Assembly (NCBI GenBank): GCA_964020155.1
Contig: OZ026557.1
Coordinates: forward strand, 2,574,501 to 2,638,500
Direction of reading: 5' to 3'
DNA from: Chondrilla cf. caribensis
Taxonomy: Eukaryota; Porifera; Demospongiae; Chondrillida; Chondrillidae
DNA length: 64,000 bases
The translations under genes and the position numbers were made by a program. Below, piece after piece: positions 50,743 to 62,733 of the stretch (the first letter of the stretch is position 1; each line of letters begins with the position of its first letter). A model generated the notes under the pieces. That model was given only the letters and a program-made list of their open reading frames with translations. It was not told the DNA's origin and ran no database searches.

Positions 50743-53700
50743 TTACACAGTACTAGTAATGGTACTAGCACTTGTAATAGCACTGCTACTAGCACTGGTA
50801 CTAGCACTTGTACCAACACTAGTACTAGCACTGGTATAAGGACCATGTTGTAGTGTGTAGTGAACTGGGGTACAGGTGTAGCTGGTGTTCTCAAGAGGAA
50901 TAGGTTCATCATAGACCGTCTCTGTGTCAAATTCCACGTGGCCAGGATTCACGTATCTGGCATAGTGCGATTCACGCTGAGTTTAGACAGAGAAGTCACA
51001 TTTATGTAATAACACAGAGCACCAACTGACAATTGTCATAATATAATCCAGAGGACATCAAGCACATTACAGTCATAATAATATTGTTATTACAGTGGAT
51101 TTCAAATTTTCTAGCAACAGTAATAGTTAATAGCAATAATAGTAAAAGTTATCAATCGTAAGCAGGTGATAACTGGCTTAATGTACATTCAAGCAAAATA
51201 AACTACAATGAGACCAAAGTTTGGACACTCTACCTGAATCTAACTGAAGAAAATTATAGATAAAACCAGCCTCAGATAACCATGGTGACTGATAGTTGTA
51301 CTATATACTATACTGTTGATACATGTTCACATAATAGGCTCTAATTGGATATTACATCGTAAATGATGCAATGTCAAATATATTGCATTGGCTGTGTCAG
51401 AACGTTAAGTATATACATAAAATTCATAATATTATGATGGATGATTGAAAAGTGATGAATACTCGTGTACATTTCCTACCTAGCGTTGCAGAAATGAACA
51501 TACTGTAAGTTTAATAGTACACGGTATTCAACTATAATTACTAAATACAAAGGAATACAATACCAATATTGCGGAATGGAATTGTCTAACACAAAAAAAA
51601 ACAGTAACATCTAAAATGTCAAACCTATGGTCCTCCCAGACTTGATAAGCTATAGAATAACTCAGCATGTCTACCAACACACACTGCAAGACATAGGGCG
51701 GACACAGTCACTTCACAGAGATTTCAACATACCTCTAAAGTCAACATTTTAGTCATATCCACATCTTCTGCACATCTGATGAGAAAACAGATCACAATTA
51801 TAATCACAATACAGGTGGCAGGAATAAAGCCGGAAATCTTTGTAGGATGAAACTACCACATTTACTAGTAAATTTTCCCAGTTTTTGTTTCTTTTATTGT
51901 GCAGTACCCTGTCTGTAAGATATATCCAATAAGCCCTCACTCATTCCAGCACCTAACAACATTCATCACTAACCCACAGTAACTCTAACTTCAAGGCAGC
52001 TACTATGGAGGATGTAACAATTAACTTCCTTAAGACTTCAACTATCTCATTTTTCTGGCATAGCTTTAAAATGACATCGGCGTTTCCAAAGGAAACTGGC
52101 TATAAGCACAGTATATTAACATGGTGGTTGATATAATTTGAGGAAAACAAAAATAGCCCTGAGTACACTAGAGAATTGAAGTGCTTTCCAAGTCCCTTCA
52201 AGTCCAACACAGTTTACTGCATTAACATAAGGGGGGCCGTTTGTGTAAAAAATGAGGGAAATTTGTACCCTTCCCTTTGTGATATATGTATATATCAACC
52301 CATATTTGTATATATCAATCGATATTTATATATATCAATTGATATTTATATATATCAACCGATATATAATATATATCAACCGATATAATAATATATATCA
52401 ACCGATATATAATATATATCAACTGATACATATATCGCAAAAAAGGAAGGGTTCAAATTTCCCTCATTTTTTACACAAACGGCACCCCATATTAACATGC
52501 AAATGTGCCAAGGCAATTACAACAACAATTTGAATAAACCACACATTGAGGTGGTTTGAAACTTGTTTGAACAAATTTAAAGTAAAGGACGACAGTCCTC
52601 TAGTGTAGCTGTGGCCAAAGTTTTATTTGCACAGGTAGATTTGAGACAGGATTAGGCTATTGTGACATATCCACATTTCACAACATTGTGCAAAACCTAC
52701 AAAAATTCCACAAATATAATTTATTACACTTTGTATATTTGTTTAAATCTACCACTCCGAAACTCAAAGTGTATATAGTGACAGTTTGGTGAAAGCACAA
52801 CACACACTTTCAACAAAATTGAACAATGACACTGTTTAAAGAAGGTCATTCACAGCAAACCCACACATAGTACGTCAAATTAAACACTCCTCCTAGAATT
52901 CATTCCAAGTAACTATGTAATTGTATTGCCACACCATAAAACTTGAATAAACCTGTATCCATAGAGAGGGTTTTCTACATTAGTTAGCTACCTCAGAATG
53001 ACGAATGTCTAATCATTCAAAACGAATCAGTGGTAATGAATGATCAATCTATAACATTTTAATGAGAACATGCTCAAAAAGACTCAACAATTTGAAATTG
53101 ATATTGGGCGTGTTTACATCTGTTTTTGGCTATCTTTTGTGTACTAGAAATGAACCTGACGTGATAAATACTAAGTATTAACATGATAGAATTTCCTAAC
53201 ATAGAAAACACATTATTGTCTCCGCCCCTACATATGTACAATACAAACATAACACACCTGTACTTCTTGACCATACAGTAGAGAATGATGGCACAAGTTG
53301 TGAGCAGGGCAATAGAGATGATAATTGATACCGCAATTGCTAGATCAGAGACAACAAGAGGAAAGAATTAAGGTACATATGTAGGTGCTTTGAATCACAA
53401 AACAGTGCAACTTGCTAAGTACTTGAGTTAGTACATACTCCTGGTTAGCGAGAGCACTCCACCATAGATACTCTATACTACACAACTGCAGTATGGAGTA
53501 TCTATGACTCCACTCAGTCTGTAGATCGTGTTAACTATGTCAACTAGTACTTCTGAAAAGAAGTACAGATTCAGTATTTTCTTCAAGGTACTCACTAAGC
53601 ATGTTGCACAGGACATATCATTGGCAATATGAACAATACACACACAAACATACATATTTACCTATTGTAGTGATATCTGGACCATTGATGGGGCAGGGAT

Positions 53701-56700
53701 TGGTAGGTACCGACACCCATTCCGATGTGACACTGACATCACCAAGTGCAGTCACAACAGCCACCTGCACATTGCAGCCAATCACGTCATCATAGCAGTT
53801 AGTGCCATTCACCAACATACTGCCATTCCATTCAATACTTTGTACTTGGTTCTTTTCAGTGTAGGTAAACTGGACATACTTCAACTTAGCCGGACTTTCA
53901 GGCAAGTGTATATGAAGGCAAACATTCGAGTTGAGTGTGCTATTATCTACATCAATACGATGATAGAGAGTGTTTAGTACACAAGTGCAAGCCAAATAAC
54001 ATCTCAAATAATCCACCCACAAAACATTGGTGATATTAATTGCACAATAATTATCAAAGATTCACAAAACAAACAAACCAATAGGACAACAATCAATACA
54101 TAAACACATTAAAAGTTAGAAACGACTAAAAACACATTGTAATCTAACATTGTATAGCACAGTAAAATGTCTTAAACACACGTACAGAAAAGTCCATGGC
54201 ACAATGCTAGATACTGTACAACTATGACAGCATCCATTATCTCACATTACGTGTGAAACATTCCCATTCTCAAAACATAAATTACAAGAGTCATTATTAG
54301 TACTGACAATGGTACAAAAGTACACACAGGGAAATACACTATAGTACGTTAAACACAACGACACACAAATAGAAACACACAGTGAACAGAAAACTTACGT
54401 CGAATAACAGGAAAGGCTTGAGGTTGATACGGATCACTCCATTCTCCTTCAAATACATCATTAAGTTGACTTGAAGCATTTCTATTGCCTCTAGTTGTGT
54501 ACAATACCCTGCCTCTGATAGCTGAAATAGGCGCTGTTGTATTTGGTTTGAGTTCTAAAACATACGTACTATAATTTGGAGTATAATTTGCAATAATCTC
54601 TTTGCCATCAACAGTATAACTCAGTTGCCACGAAAGTAGATCACAAATTCCTACGCTGCTGTAGTTAACCAAAACATGTGTGGTGTCGGTGTACACAACT
54701 GCTCCTTCAATCACCAGATTTTGGCGAGTGACTGCATAACAGAAAACACAAACTCTACAATGAAAACAAATTTGGACATGAAAACATGTAGTGATACTTT
54801 CGATAACACAAGGTCCAGTTGAATGAAATGGAAAGTTAAATAAGCATATAACATTAGGGTATCAACAACCACATAGGCAATTATTATACTTAAAATGTAT
54901 GCACAGTCATGCAGATAAATTGTGTCATTCTACTAAAAATTACAAATCGAAGATCATACGTACTATTGCAATACAATGTATGCACATCAATCTGCAGTAA
55001 AATATCAGTTGTGCATACCCAAGTGAAAGTTTTCAAGTCCATTGATAATTCAAAAGTTACAAATATCACAACACTACAGCATCAGTGGAGCTATTGCATG
55101 GTATTCATTAGTGGACAATGTTATGCACATGCTGTTCATTAATATCGGATTTTGATAATACTGTTCATAAACAATACATAATACCGTACTACGTAATATT
55201 ATATGTGAAAGTTGTTAGACATGTTGGTTGTATTTCTTTATAGTTGTAGGACTATGGTTTAATACATCTTTAGCGATATTCAAACAATTCTTTTCACAAA
55301 TTAATAATTCAGCGTGCAACGTTTCACCCATCACGGGCTTCTTCAGGCACCTATAATGTATATAACCTATAACCAATATTTATAGGTGCCTGAATAGATT
55401 AGTAATCTATGACAAATGACAAGCTGAGGGATGGGATTCTTGTGAGGCTATAGGCCTACATATTTTGGCTTTTATAAGTAAAATTGCATGTTGCCATGAC
55501 CTATTATACCTAAATAAGTGTACTTTATCCGGTTGAAAGTCCGGAGAAAAATTCCAGATATTGCATATGGCTGTATAAGAAATCTACATAATTATTATTA
55601 TGTAGTCTTTCTACCACATGCACTTCCTGTTCAAGTGTCTACATATTTAATATGACTTAAAGAGTGCAACTTTTCGATGATACAAAGTACTAACCTGGAA
55701 ACAGTGTCGTCAATGAAGAATTTTGTTCTGTGGCTTCAGTATTCAAACTACTGTCGTAGTGGACAGTAACATTTTTGGGTAGATCACAATTGCTTAGGAC
55801 TCCATTAAGAACAATATCATCATTCTGATTCAGAGTCCAGTTTGTAAACTGTAAGCTACTTTCAGTTTCTCCAGTCATATTGAGAACCACTGATTGAGGG
55901 GACCCACAGGTCATTGGTACGCTGTTTTCTGACTGTAAACAGTGCAATGAGAGGACAGGCTAAAATAGCAACTGTTGTCGAACGCTTGGCAGTTATTATG
56001 ATGAAAGTAGTCAAAAACTTCATACAGAAAGAAATGATGCACATAACTACCTGGATTAGCACAATACTCCTCAGGGTATAACCACTGTACTGGTGATCAT
56101 ACAAGTACACAGCACTGAGTATACACAGTGAATACTCATTAATCCATTGCAATCCTTTTTGAAAGATTTGGAGGATTAACTGGAAATAAATTAGTGATTG
56201 TAGATAATAACATTGTTGGCACTGGGGCATTGTGGTGGATAAAAAGGCCTGGTGTATGAAGCAATGGTGGATTAATGAGAATTCACTGTACATATCTTTG
56301 ATTTACTGTAGATTAAGTACTAAAGCTGTACAGTACATAAATTTATATCCAAAAGTCCATATACCCTCCTGGAATAGTATATACAATATAATATGACTAA
56401 TCCCTTAACACAGTAGCAATCTAAATTACAATAAATGCCTCCACATGGAAATTCCATATAAATCAGCAGTGTGAAGTCAATAGCACTCACTCTCACTAAT
56501 AAAGATACATTCTCTTGAACATCGTTTTGTGGAATTACTTCCGCTATTGGCATCAAAGGCACTGAAGCAAGAAAACACCATACGTGACCGACAAGAGGAC
56601 AAATCATAACAAGGGGAACAAGGTTGAACTCACATGTAGTGACGAAGTTCCTTTGCCGAACGCGAACATCATTCTCCAAAAATACAGAAACATGGCATGA

Positions 56701-57282
56701 GTGACCACAAGGTAGATTCACAGATATAGATTTCCTGGGTTCACGAACTTCATATCCATATGTCTACATATGCACATACAGACATGGAACAAGAGATAAT
56801 CAATAGCTGAAACAATAAACTCATCACAGGATGTCATCAATAAAACATACATGTGTTCTGTGATCACATGTTATGGTTACACTATGTTTGGTATTGCTCG
56901 AAGCACCAGGGAAGTTTCTTGGCGTTATCCAGCATATGTCAGCCACCACAGTGGTATTTCCGAAGTGCTTTACACGCACTTTGATATCATCATCACAGAC
57001 TACAGACGTTAGAAGATAGAACAATTTGTCAAAACTGAATTTGAAAACTGATCGAGACTGTCTGTATGGTGATCTTCAAAAAATTATGATAAACTAATTA
57101 AGTTTATACTGTAATTCTAATAGTTAATTACAAACAAAAGCTGTTATGTGTATTGTCAAATGATTCATTGTTAACTGAAGGTAAATATTTAGCAAAGGTT
57201 TATACTGGTACACACCTCCATAACAGTTCTGTGGGAGACAGTTCCAGAAAATCAACACTGAAGCAATTATGCTCAATTTCAT
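50743..57282 (-). CDS. Type I transmembrane receptor with FN3/cytokine-receptor-like ectodomain, copy 2
   Basis: Same ten-exon plan and length (543 residues) as the copy at 36910: 57282-57216, 56999-56851, 56763-56634, 56561-56491, 55932-55695, 54731-54399, 53946-53662, 53339-53258, 51775-51733, 50976-50743; every exon has the same length as its partner. Signal peptide, Cys modules, two FN3-like modules (EWSDPY and TSEWVSVP ends), TM helix and tail are all intact. Ectodomain substitutions are spread over exons 2-7 (for example WITPRNF for WITPRNL, two compensating 3-nt indels in exon 6), while the last exon differs only at a synonymous site, so the 77-residue terminal tail is identical. Exon 9 has one Ala-to-Asp change. 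Function unknown; likely a signalling or adhesion receptor. Confidence 0.82.
52229..52490. mobile_element. MITE, 'GGGGTGCCGTTTGT' family, unit 2 only, perfect 8-bp target duplication
   Basis: Inverted termini with CGTTTGTGTAAAAAATGAGG continuing to CCTTCC (about 43 bp). Target duplication ATTAACAT is at 52221-52228 and 52491-52498. Unit 1 carries a single ATTAACAT at 38480-38487, the empty site. The interior is a run of ATATATCAACCGATAT units. It lies in intron 8 of receptor copy 2. Confidence 0.92.
55260..55394 (-). mobile_element. Retroelement remnant with hammerhead-ribozyme-like core and hairpin
   Basis: On the minus strand around 55352-55315: GTGC, CTGAAGA, a small stem GCCC-gtgat-GGGT, then GAAAC, then GTTGCAC. 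This resembles the hammerhead core (CUGANGA ... GAAA) found in Penelope-like elements. A 15-bp inverted repeat (TTCAGGCACCTATAA, 55342-55356 with 55380-55394) adjoins it. Absent from unit 1 at this place. Stem III is not convincing, so catalytic activity is doubtful. Confidence 0.4.
56124..56290. mobile_element. MITE, 'TACAGTGAAT' family, unit 2 intron 4
   Basis: Orthologue of the element at 42142-42323 but about 15 bp shorter. The right terminus TTCACTGTA is intact and the left terminus has an inserted CA. Confidence 0.7.
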
Positions 57283-58166
57283 CTCGACTGCTACAGAAAG
57301 AAAACTCCAGATAATGCTAATAATATTATACGGTAGCCACCACACCACAAGCAATAATACATTGTGTATAAGCAATAATACATTATGCATAAAACTGCTT
57401 CCTATCCTGGAAACACAAAGAAACTACATCAGCTGTATGTACATTAGTTATCACATGATTCCGATTCACATTGAACCCCAGCCTGAGGTCCCTAGAGGTT
57501 GCATCACATTTAACCATTAATATCTATGGCTAGTGCCTTTTACAAGTACATGTGCACATAATATATGAATGAATGTATGAATTTGCACATACATGTATGC
57601 ATTTAAATACACGAACACACATACACACATACGTGCACACTACTACACAGAGCACTTGAAATGCATAAAACCAGTCTTGCCATATGAAGTCTATTGGGTA
57701 TCACCTCAGTATAATCAGGTAGGAGTGGTTTCAAGTACACTCCCAGGTAGATTACATTCTGTGGTTTAAGCAAGCACTATTCACTGCTATATTGTTTGTC
57801 TTCACTAATATGGTTGCATCCTTGCGACCCCTCCCCATGTACCTAGTGGTTACATAAGCAATTATCTACCAAAAGGTCAGCAGTGGCTGTCATACATGGT
57901 CACTTCCATTGACATCATCATTAGAAAGGCCAAACAGGAAATAGATCCTCTGAATGAAACACCTAATGTAGGCTTAACCTTGGCTTCTAACTTGCACAAA
58001 ATGTCTATTCTGTTGGTATCTAGGGTCTATGATGCAACCTTCCTAAAGGTGATATGATCATCCTGGTAGAGTGGACCTTTGTCTATACAGCTACCATTTG
58101 ATCCAACCACAAACACCTAGAATACATCCTGAATGAAATGTCTGAGAACCAGTTAAAAGGAATAGG
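57283..58166. other. Upstream region of receptor copy 2
   Basis: Shared with unit 1 except for a unit-2-specific stretch at about 57515-57890. No exon supported on either strand. Confidence 0.45.
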
Positions 58167-58343
58167 TACAATGCAGCAATTCTCATTGATCAGACACAAT
58201 TTAAAAAGGATAAATGTGTCAGATCAATGAATCTTGGGGATTCCTGAAATCGTTCTTAGGCTAACGAGATTGCGCACAGAAGTAATGGTAGATAGAAGGG
58301 ATTGGCAGGTAAAACAGTGGTGGATTAACAAAAATTCACTGTA
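58167..58343. mobile_element. MITE, 'TACAGTGAAT' family, upstream of receptor copy 2
   Basis: Counterpart of 43913-44089, with terminus TTCACTGTA at the right and TACAATGCAGCAATTCTCAT at the left. Confidence 0.6.
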
Positions 58344-58766
58344 GGTCATATCACAGTTCAAAGAGAATCGGCTGTTACACACAGTGTCAATTTCGGGACA
58401 TTAGCTACTTGGTATCATTCAAAATTCTTAGTTAAGCAGTTGTTATTTTCCAAAACATTGGGAATATCGATATACGTAATCCATAGATAATTGTAATGAA
58501 AACTACAACAGATTATTCTTTTGCATACAAAATCCCATTCTTGCATTTCTAATCTCCTATAAACACACCAAACATACATTGAGTTCACACTGATGAGTAA
58601 ATCACTGATCAAATTTCCTTACTAAAACCCAAGTTAAAATATGGGCATCACGTTAGAAACATAAGTCAACCTACAGGTACATTTATACTGATAGTCGCAT
58701 ATTATATGGTACCATAACAATATACAAAAATAAGGCCCCACTTTTAAAATGATTCAAATGTAGGTT

Positions 58767-58768
<2 letters not shown>

Positions 58769-58836
<68 letters not shown>

Positions 58837-58881
58837 CGCACACACACACACACACACACACACACGGCACACATACACACG

Positions 58882-58969
<88 letters not shown>

Positions 58970-58976
58970 ACACACG

Positions 58977-59049
<73 letters not shown>

Positions 59050-59060
59050 ACACACACACA

Positions 59061-59158
<98 letters not shown>

Positions 59159-59159
59159 A
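58769..59159. repeat. (CA)n array, unit 2
   Basis: Counterpart of 44479-45112, shorter and with different interruptions (GGCGCA, GGCACACATA). The ATGCACAC/CACGCGTGCG compound blocks of unit 1 are absent, so the two arrays have evolved independently in internal structure. Confidence 0.97.
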
Positions 59160-60375
59160 CATAAAGACGAATTGCACTCTAAATGCTTCTTCATGTAACA
59201 GCATTAATTCACACATGAAGAAGACTAAGTACAGTCCCGTTTAATAACGATCGAAGAAGCCCAACCTTATCCACGGTGGGTAACTACGCACCGCACCGAT
59301 TAACGTACAATTCATTATTGTACATAAATCGATGCATTGGCCTGTTCTACTCAGTGATGCTCCATATACGATTCTAAATAACCACCTTGCTCGAATATGA
59401 ATCTATAACAATAGTCTCTGCGTCGATATCAGCCTAATGCGGAAGACGTACTAGAGAGTAGGATGCGTGATCGGTATGCAAGGCACATAGAAACGCTTTT
59501 CACAAGTTATGGCTAACTTTATTCTACACTCAAAGGTTTTCAATGACCAGAAAAGTTATTAATTGTGCGTTGAGGTTTCACAAACAACACCTTTATACCG
59601 TCTCTTCAGAGTCACTCACCTTTTTGAGGCTATATCTTATATTGCAGTCCTGGTTATGGATTCTGCAATCCGCCTAATACGAACACGTCTCAAGTTCGCC
59701 GGATATTCCTTCCTTTAAATTTGTCTCGAGTAAGCTTCAAGGACGCGTCCTCAAGCCTAGTCAGTCGTAGTTCTCAGGGGAAAGCAACTCTGTATCGAAG
59801 ACGAACTTTAGATGAAGTCACGTAGTTACAACGTACAGTTTTGGGCTGAGGTAGGTATAACCCAACCCACATTTCCTGTTTACATAATACGTAAATCTCT
59901 TTCGTATCTGCCCACGCATACGTAGCAGCAACTGTCGACTATTATAGATCATGTGATCAACGGTGTATCCGATTAAAGGTCAATCAAAGGGAAGGGGATT
60001 TTACGCACTTGACAGATTTGGGGGATTTAATGGCTTTGAATTGATCTAGTATGGTTGAGTGAAAAAATCCCCATTCTTGTGTACAGGAACTCCTGTAGAC
60101 TAAACATATGATACTTCCAAGTAATAGTGGAGCTAGGGGTTTGACCTGTAGTGGGGGTATTTCATAATACAAAGATTTTCCTTTCTGAAGGCACACCACC
60201 CGAGAAGTGTGTCTGGCCATATGCATATACATGGATGCATGTGCATCTTAAAATACTCAAATACAGGATCTACAATGTATAATATTATCATGCAGTAGCT
60301 ACATAACTGAGATTATATAAAATTTAATAAACATTTGATGAAATACATGTACATTGTAGCTATGTAGCATGCATA
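59160..60375. other. Non-coding region of unit 2 carrying the 132-bp identical block
   Basis: Counterpart of 45113-48575 without the two unit-1 insertions. The block identical to unit 1 is 59648-59779. No gene seen; a short minus frame at 59984-60232 is not supported. Confidence 0.45.
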
Positions 60376-60553
60376 TACACTGGAACCTCTCTATTAAGGA
60401 CACTTTGGGACCTTAATTTAGTCCTTAATACAGAGGTTTCCTCAATTCAGAGGTCATTCTATACACTTCAGTACTGCACTGGGACACAGAATGGTGTCCT
60501 TATTACAGAGGTTTCTACATTTCAGAGGTTTGTAATAGAGGGGTCCCACTGTA
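60376..60553. mobile_element. MITE, 'TACAcTGGaACCtCTCTATTA' family, unit 2
   Basis: Orthologue of 48576-48737 with the same termini and a slightly longer interior (extra AGAGGTCATTCTATACACT). Confidence 0.75.
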
Positions 60554-61878
60554 ATCACATTACTAGTACATGTATGTAACATTATGCATATGCTATCATT
60601 ATAATGGACATAAGCACAAAAGTTGAGCATAATAATATTGTCATACAGCCTGAGCATCTGTACGTGTGTAGACCTACACATATATACATGCATAGAAACC
60701 ATCAATTCAACTCTATAACATTGAACTGGCTAATTGTATTAGATTTGGTAAGCCATACAATACATCGTTACAATATATAACAGTTACCATAGTTTCATGC
60801 GGCACTAATTATTAAATTAAAAACCACACACAGCAAATTGCATTGAAACAAATTTGTTCTGAAAGAGAACCAAATATAATAAACACAATACTAAGTAGGA
60901 AATCCTTTTGACCACTTTACCATTTTCTCAAACAACTGTTTTTGCTGTTCAGTGCAAAGGTAATGACAATTCTGCGAACAAAAGCAAACTCCTGTCAATT
61001 CAATAAGTAATTTACCAACTGACACCACATACTAAAGAATACCTCTATATACAAGTGGGTATTTGCATATGCATCCAGCATACAAGTGCACCATATATAA
61101 AAGTGGTAAATTTACCTTCTACTTAGAACACAGAAATGGACCCTTAGTGCATCATACAGCAACACAAAACAAAGAGATGGGTACTTTCTTCAGAGACACC
61201 ATAGAAAACTATATACATGACCTTTGAACTCCAACAAGAATACGGCATCAACAAAATGCACAATCTGTGTGGCACAAGTTAATCTAACAATATGTTTACT
61301 TTAACCAAGAATTTCTTCTTGAGTTTCATGGAATATCGTGCACATTAGTGTACACACATTGATCGGCATACAACAAAAAAATAGCACAACTGTTTACTTT
61401 CTTGTTGAGATAAGTCTAAATACGCACAGTGTAGTGTGCTGGAGTTAGGTGGAGAACAACATTAATCGTAAACACTACATCCACATCAAACAGAGTACAA
61501 AGCTTCTCAGCATTATCAAATTCACAAGAATCTTTTACGAAGAATTACAATCATTTCTCCAAAATCACACAAATCTATGTGAAAGGGTGTTAATAAAGGA
61601 TTAGGATTAACCTGTGTCACTGAAATACTAAGGGTTGGACACTTAATTGCATAGTACATCCTTAGCTTAAGATAATCATATTAGTAAGAATTAGCTTGGT
61701 CTCACCAATGTTGAAGTTCAGTTACTAGTACAAGAGCAGGAACACACTGCACAAACACAACTAGTGAAGTACATATTAGTCTCACATACCAAGACCCAAC
61801 CAGGTGAGGTGGCAACCATTTTAAAAACAATGAAGCAGAGTGAGGGTCTGGCTACATGAGACTAAGTACATAAACTGC
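60554..61878. other. Non-coding end of unit 2 and unique flank
   Basis: Matches unit 1 up to 61376. From 61377 the sequence is unique, with no exon identified with confidence. If the methyltransferase gene has further exons they would lie here. Confidence 0.4.
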
Positions 61879-62075
61879 ATAGCGGGAAATTTTCATGGGT
61901 CCAAAATTCGCAAAATGCACCTTGGCTTAACATTCGCGGTTCATATTTTTGTAATATTGCAATCAAGTCAAGTATTGTGCAATGCTATATTGAAAATTCG
62001 CGGTTGTAATTTTTGCACCTTCAGTCAAATCGTGAAAAACACAAAAATTGCAACCTCGCGAAAATTTCTCGCTAT
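61879..62075. mobile_element. MITE with ATAGCGGGAAATTTTC termini
   Basis: Left end ATAGCGGGAAATTTTC and right end GAAAATTTCTCGCTAT form 15 of 16 bp inverted termini. Interior consists of TTCGCGGTT/AAATTTTTG-type motifs. It overlaps the last codons of the methyltransferase open frame. Confidence 0.7.
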
Positions 62076-62733
62076 ACGGTATAATAATAATAATAATAAA
62101 GGTATGAAGTAAAATGGAGGAGAATGAATATTTGCCTAACAGACCACAACGTACTTGGAGTCTTTTACGAATATCATACATTGAAATAGCAGCTGCTACT
62201 GAAACATTGAAACTGTTAACAAATCCAAACATTGGAAGGCAAAATGTGAGGTTGGCTGAAGCATGCATTGTTTCTGACAGGCCTGTTGATTCATTTCCAA
62301 AGACAACTGCAACTTTATTATCAAGAGGTAGTGCACCAATATCACTTTGTGCCTGTGGGTCCGCCAATGCAATGAGGTACTTGTCAGCTCTTAAGTGGCT
62401 AACACACTCTGCAGAACTTCTCCACTCGACTACATCCAACCATTGTCTACAGCCAACGTCTGTTCTGGCTACTAGTCTGTTCGACCTGGTCTTCTTCGAT
62501 TTTCTCCTCTTTGAGCCACCGTTCAGGTCGTTATTACAAATGATGTGGATAACCTGGAATCCCAAGGCGTCTGCAGACCGAAGAACGGCATTTTCGTTAC
62601 CGATATCGACAATATCTTCCAAAACAATGACAACATGCTTTGTCCTACTGGCACAAACACGTGCGATCTTATCTGCTCTTTCTCTGGATACAATATTATG
62701 AATAAGACGCAAACACTGCGTTTTGTTGGTCAT
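61963..62733 (-). CDS. TrmH/SpoU-family RNA 2'-O-ribose methyltransferase (3' end uncertain)
   Basis: SPOUT-fold enzyme that would methylate the 2'-OH of a nucleotide in tRNA or rRNA using S-adenosylmethionine. The start at 62733 is fixed by an in-frame stop directly upstream. The three SpoU motifs are present: N47..R52 in ENAVLRSADALGF, FGNESTGLSE at about 145-154, and LPMFGFVNSFNVSVAAAI at 166-183 with the catalytic-loop Asn176. The fold matches bacterial TrmH over residues 1-193. After KRLQ (193) the frame runs through an (ATT)n repeat into a MITE before stopping at 61963, which is unlikely to be native. A good GTACGT donor at 62154 suggests splicing there to a downstream exon not identified. 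Both ends of that choice should be kept open. Head-to-head with the ankyrin gene. Confidence 0.8.
   Translation of the reverse strand: MTNKTQCLRLIHNIVSRERADKIARVCASRTKHVVIVLEDIVDIGNENAVLRSADALGFQVIHIICNNDLNGGSKRRKSKKTRSNRLVARTDVGCRQWLDVVEWRSSAECVSHLRADKYLIALADPQAQSDIGALPLDNKVAVVFGNESTGLSETMHASANLTFCLPMFGFVNSFNVSVAAAISMYDIRKRLQVRCGLLGKYSFSSILLHTFIIIIIIPYSEKFSRGCNFCVFHDLTEGAKITTANFQYSIAQYLT

Larger units (their letters stand above)
50018..61376. repeat. Tandem segmental duplication, unit 2
   Basis: Direct copy of 35575-49627. It starts with about 240 bp of ZCWPW intron 1 sequence (CATCCTATACCCACTCCACC), then lacks ZCWPW exon 1 and its promoter, which are replaced by an (AT)n tract and unrelated DNA at 50270-50480, and rejoins at CTATAGCCATTATAAG. 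It ends at 61376. It contains receptor copy 2, the MITE at 52229 (absent from unit 1) and a hammerhead-like remnant in intron 5. Confidence 0.9.

Noticed and set aside
62114..62701. 195-codon plus-strand frame opposite the methyltransferase
   Set aside because: Antisense shadow. The minus frame carries all three SpoU motifs.
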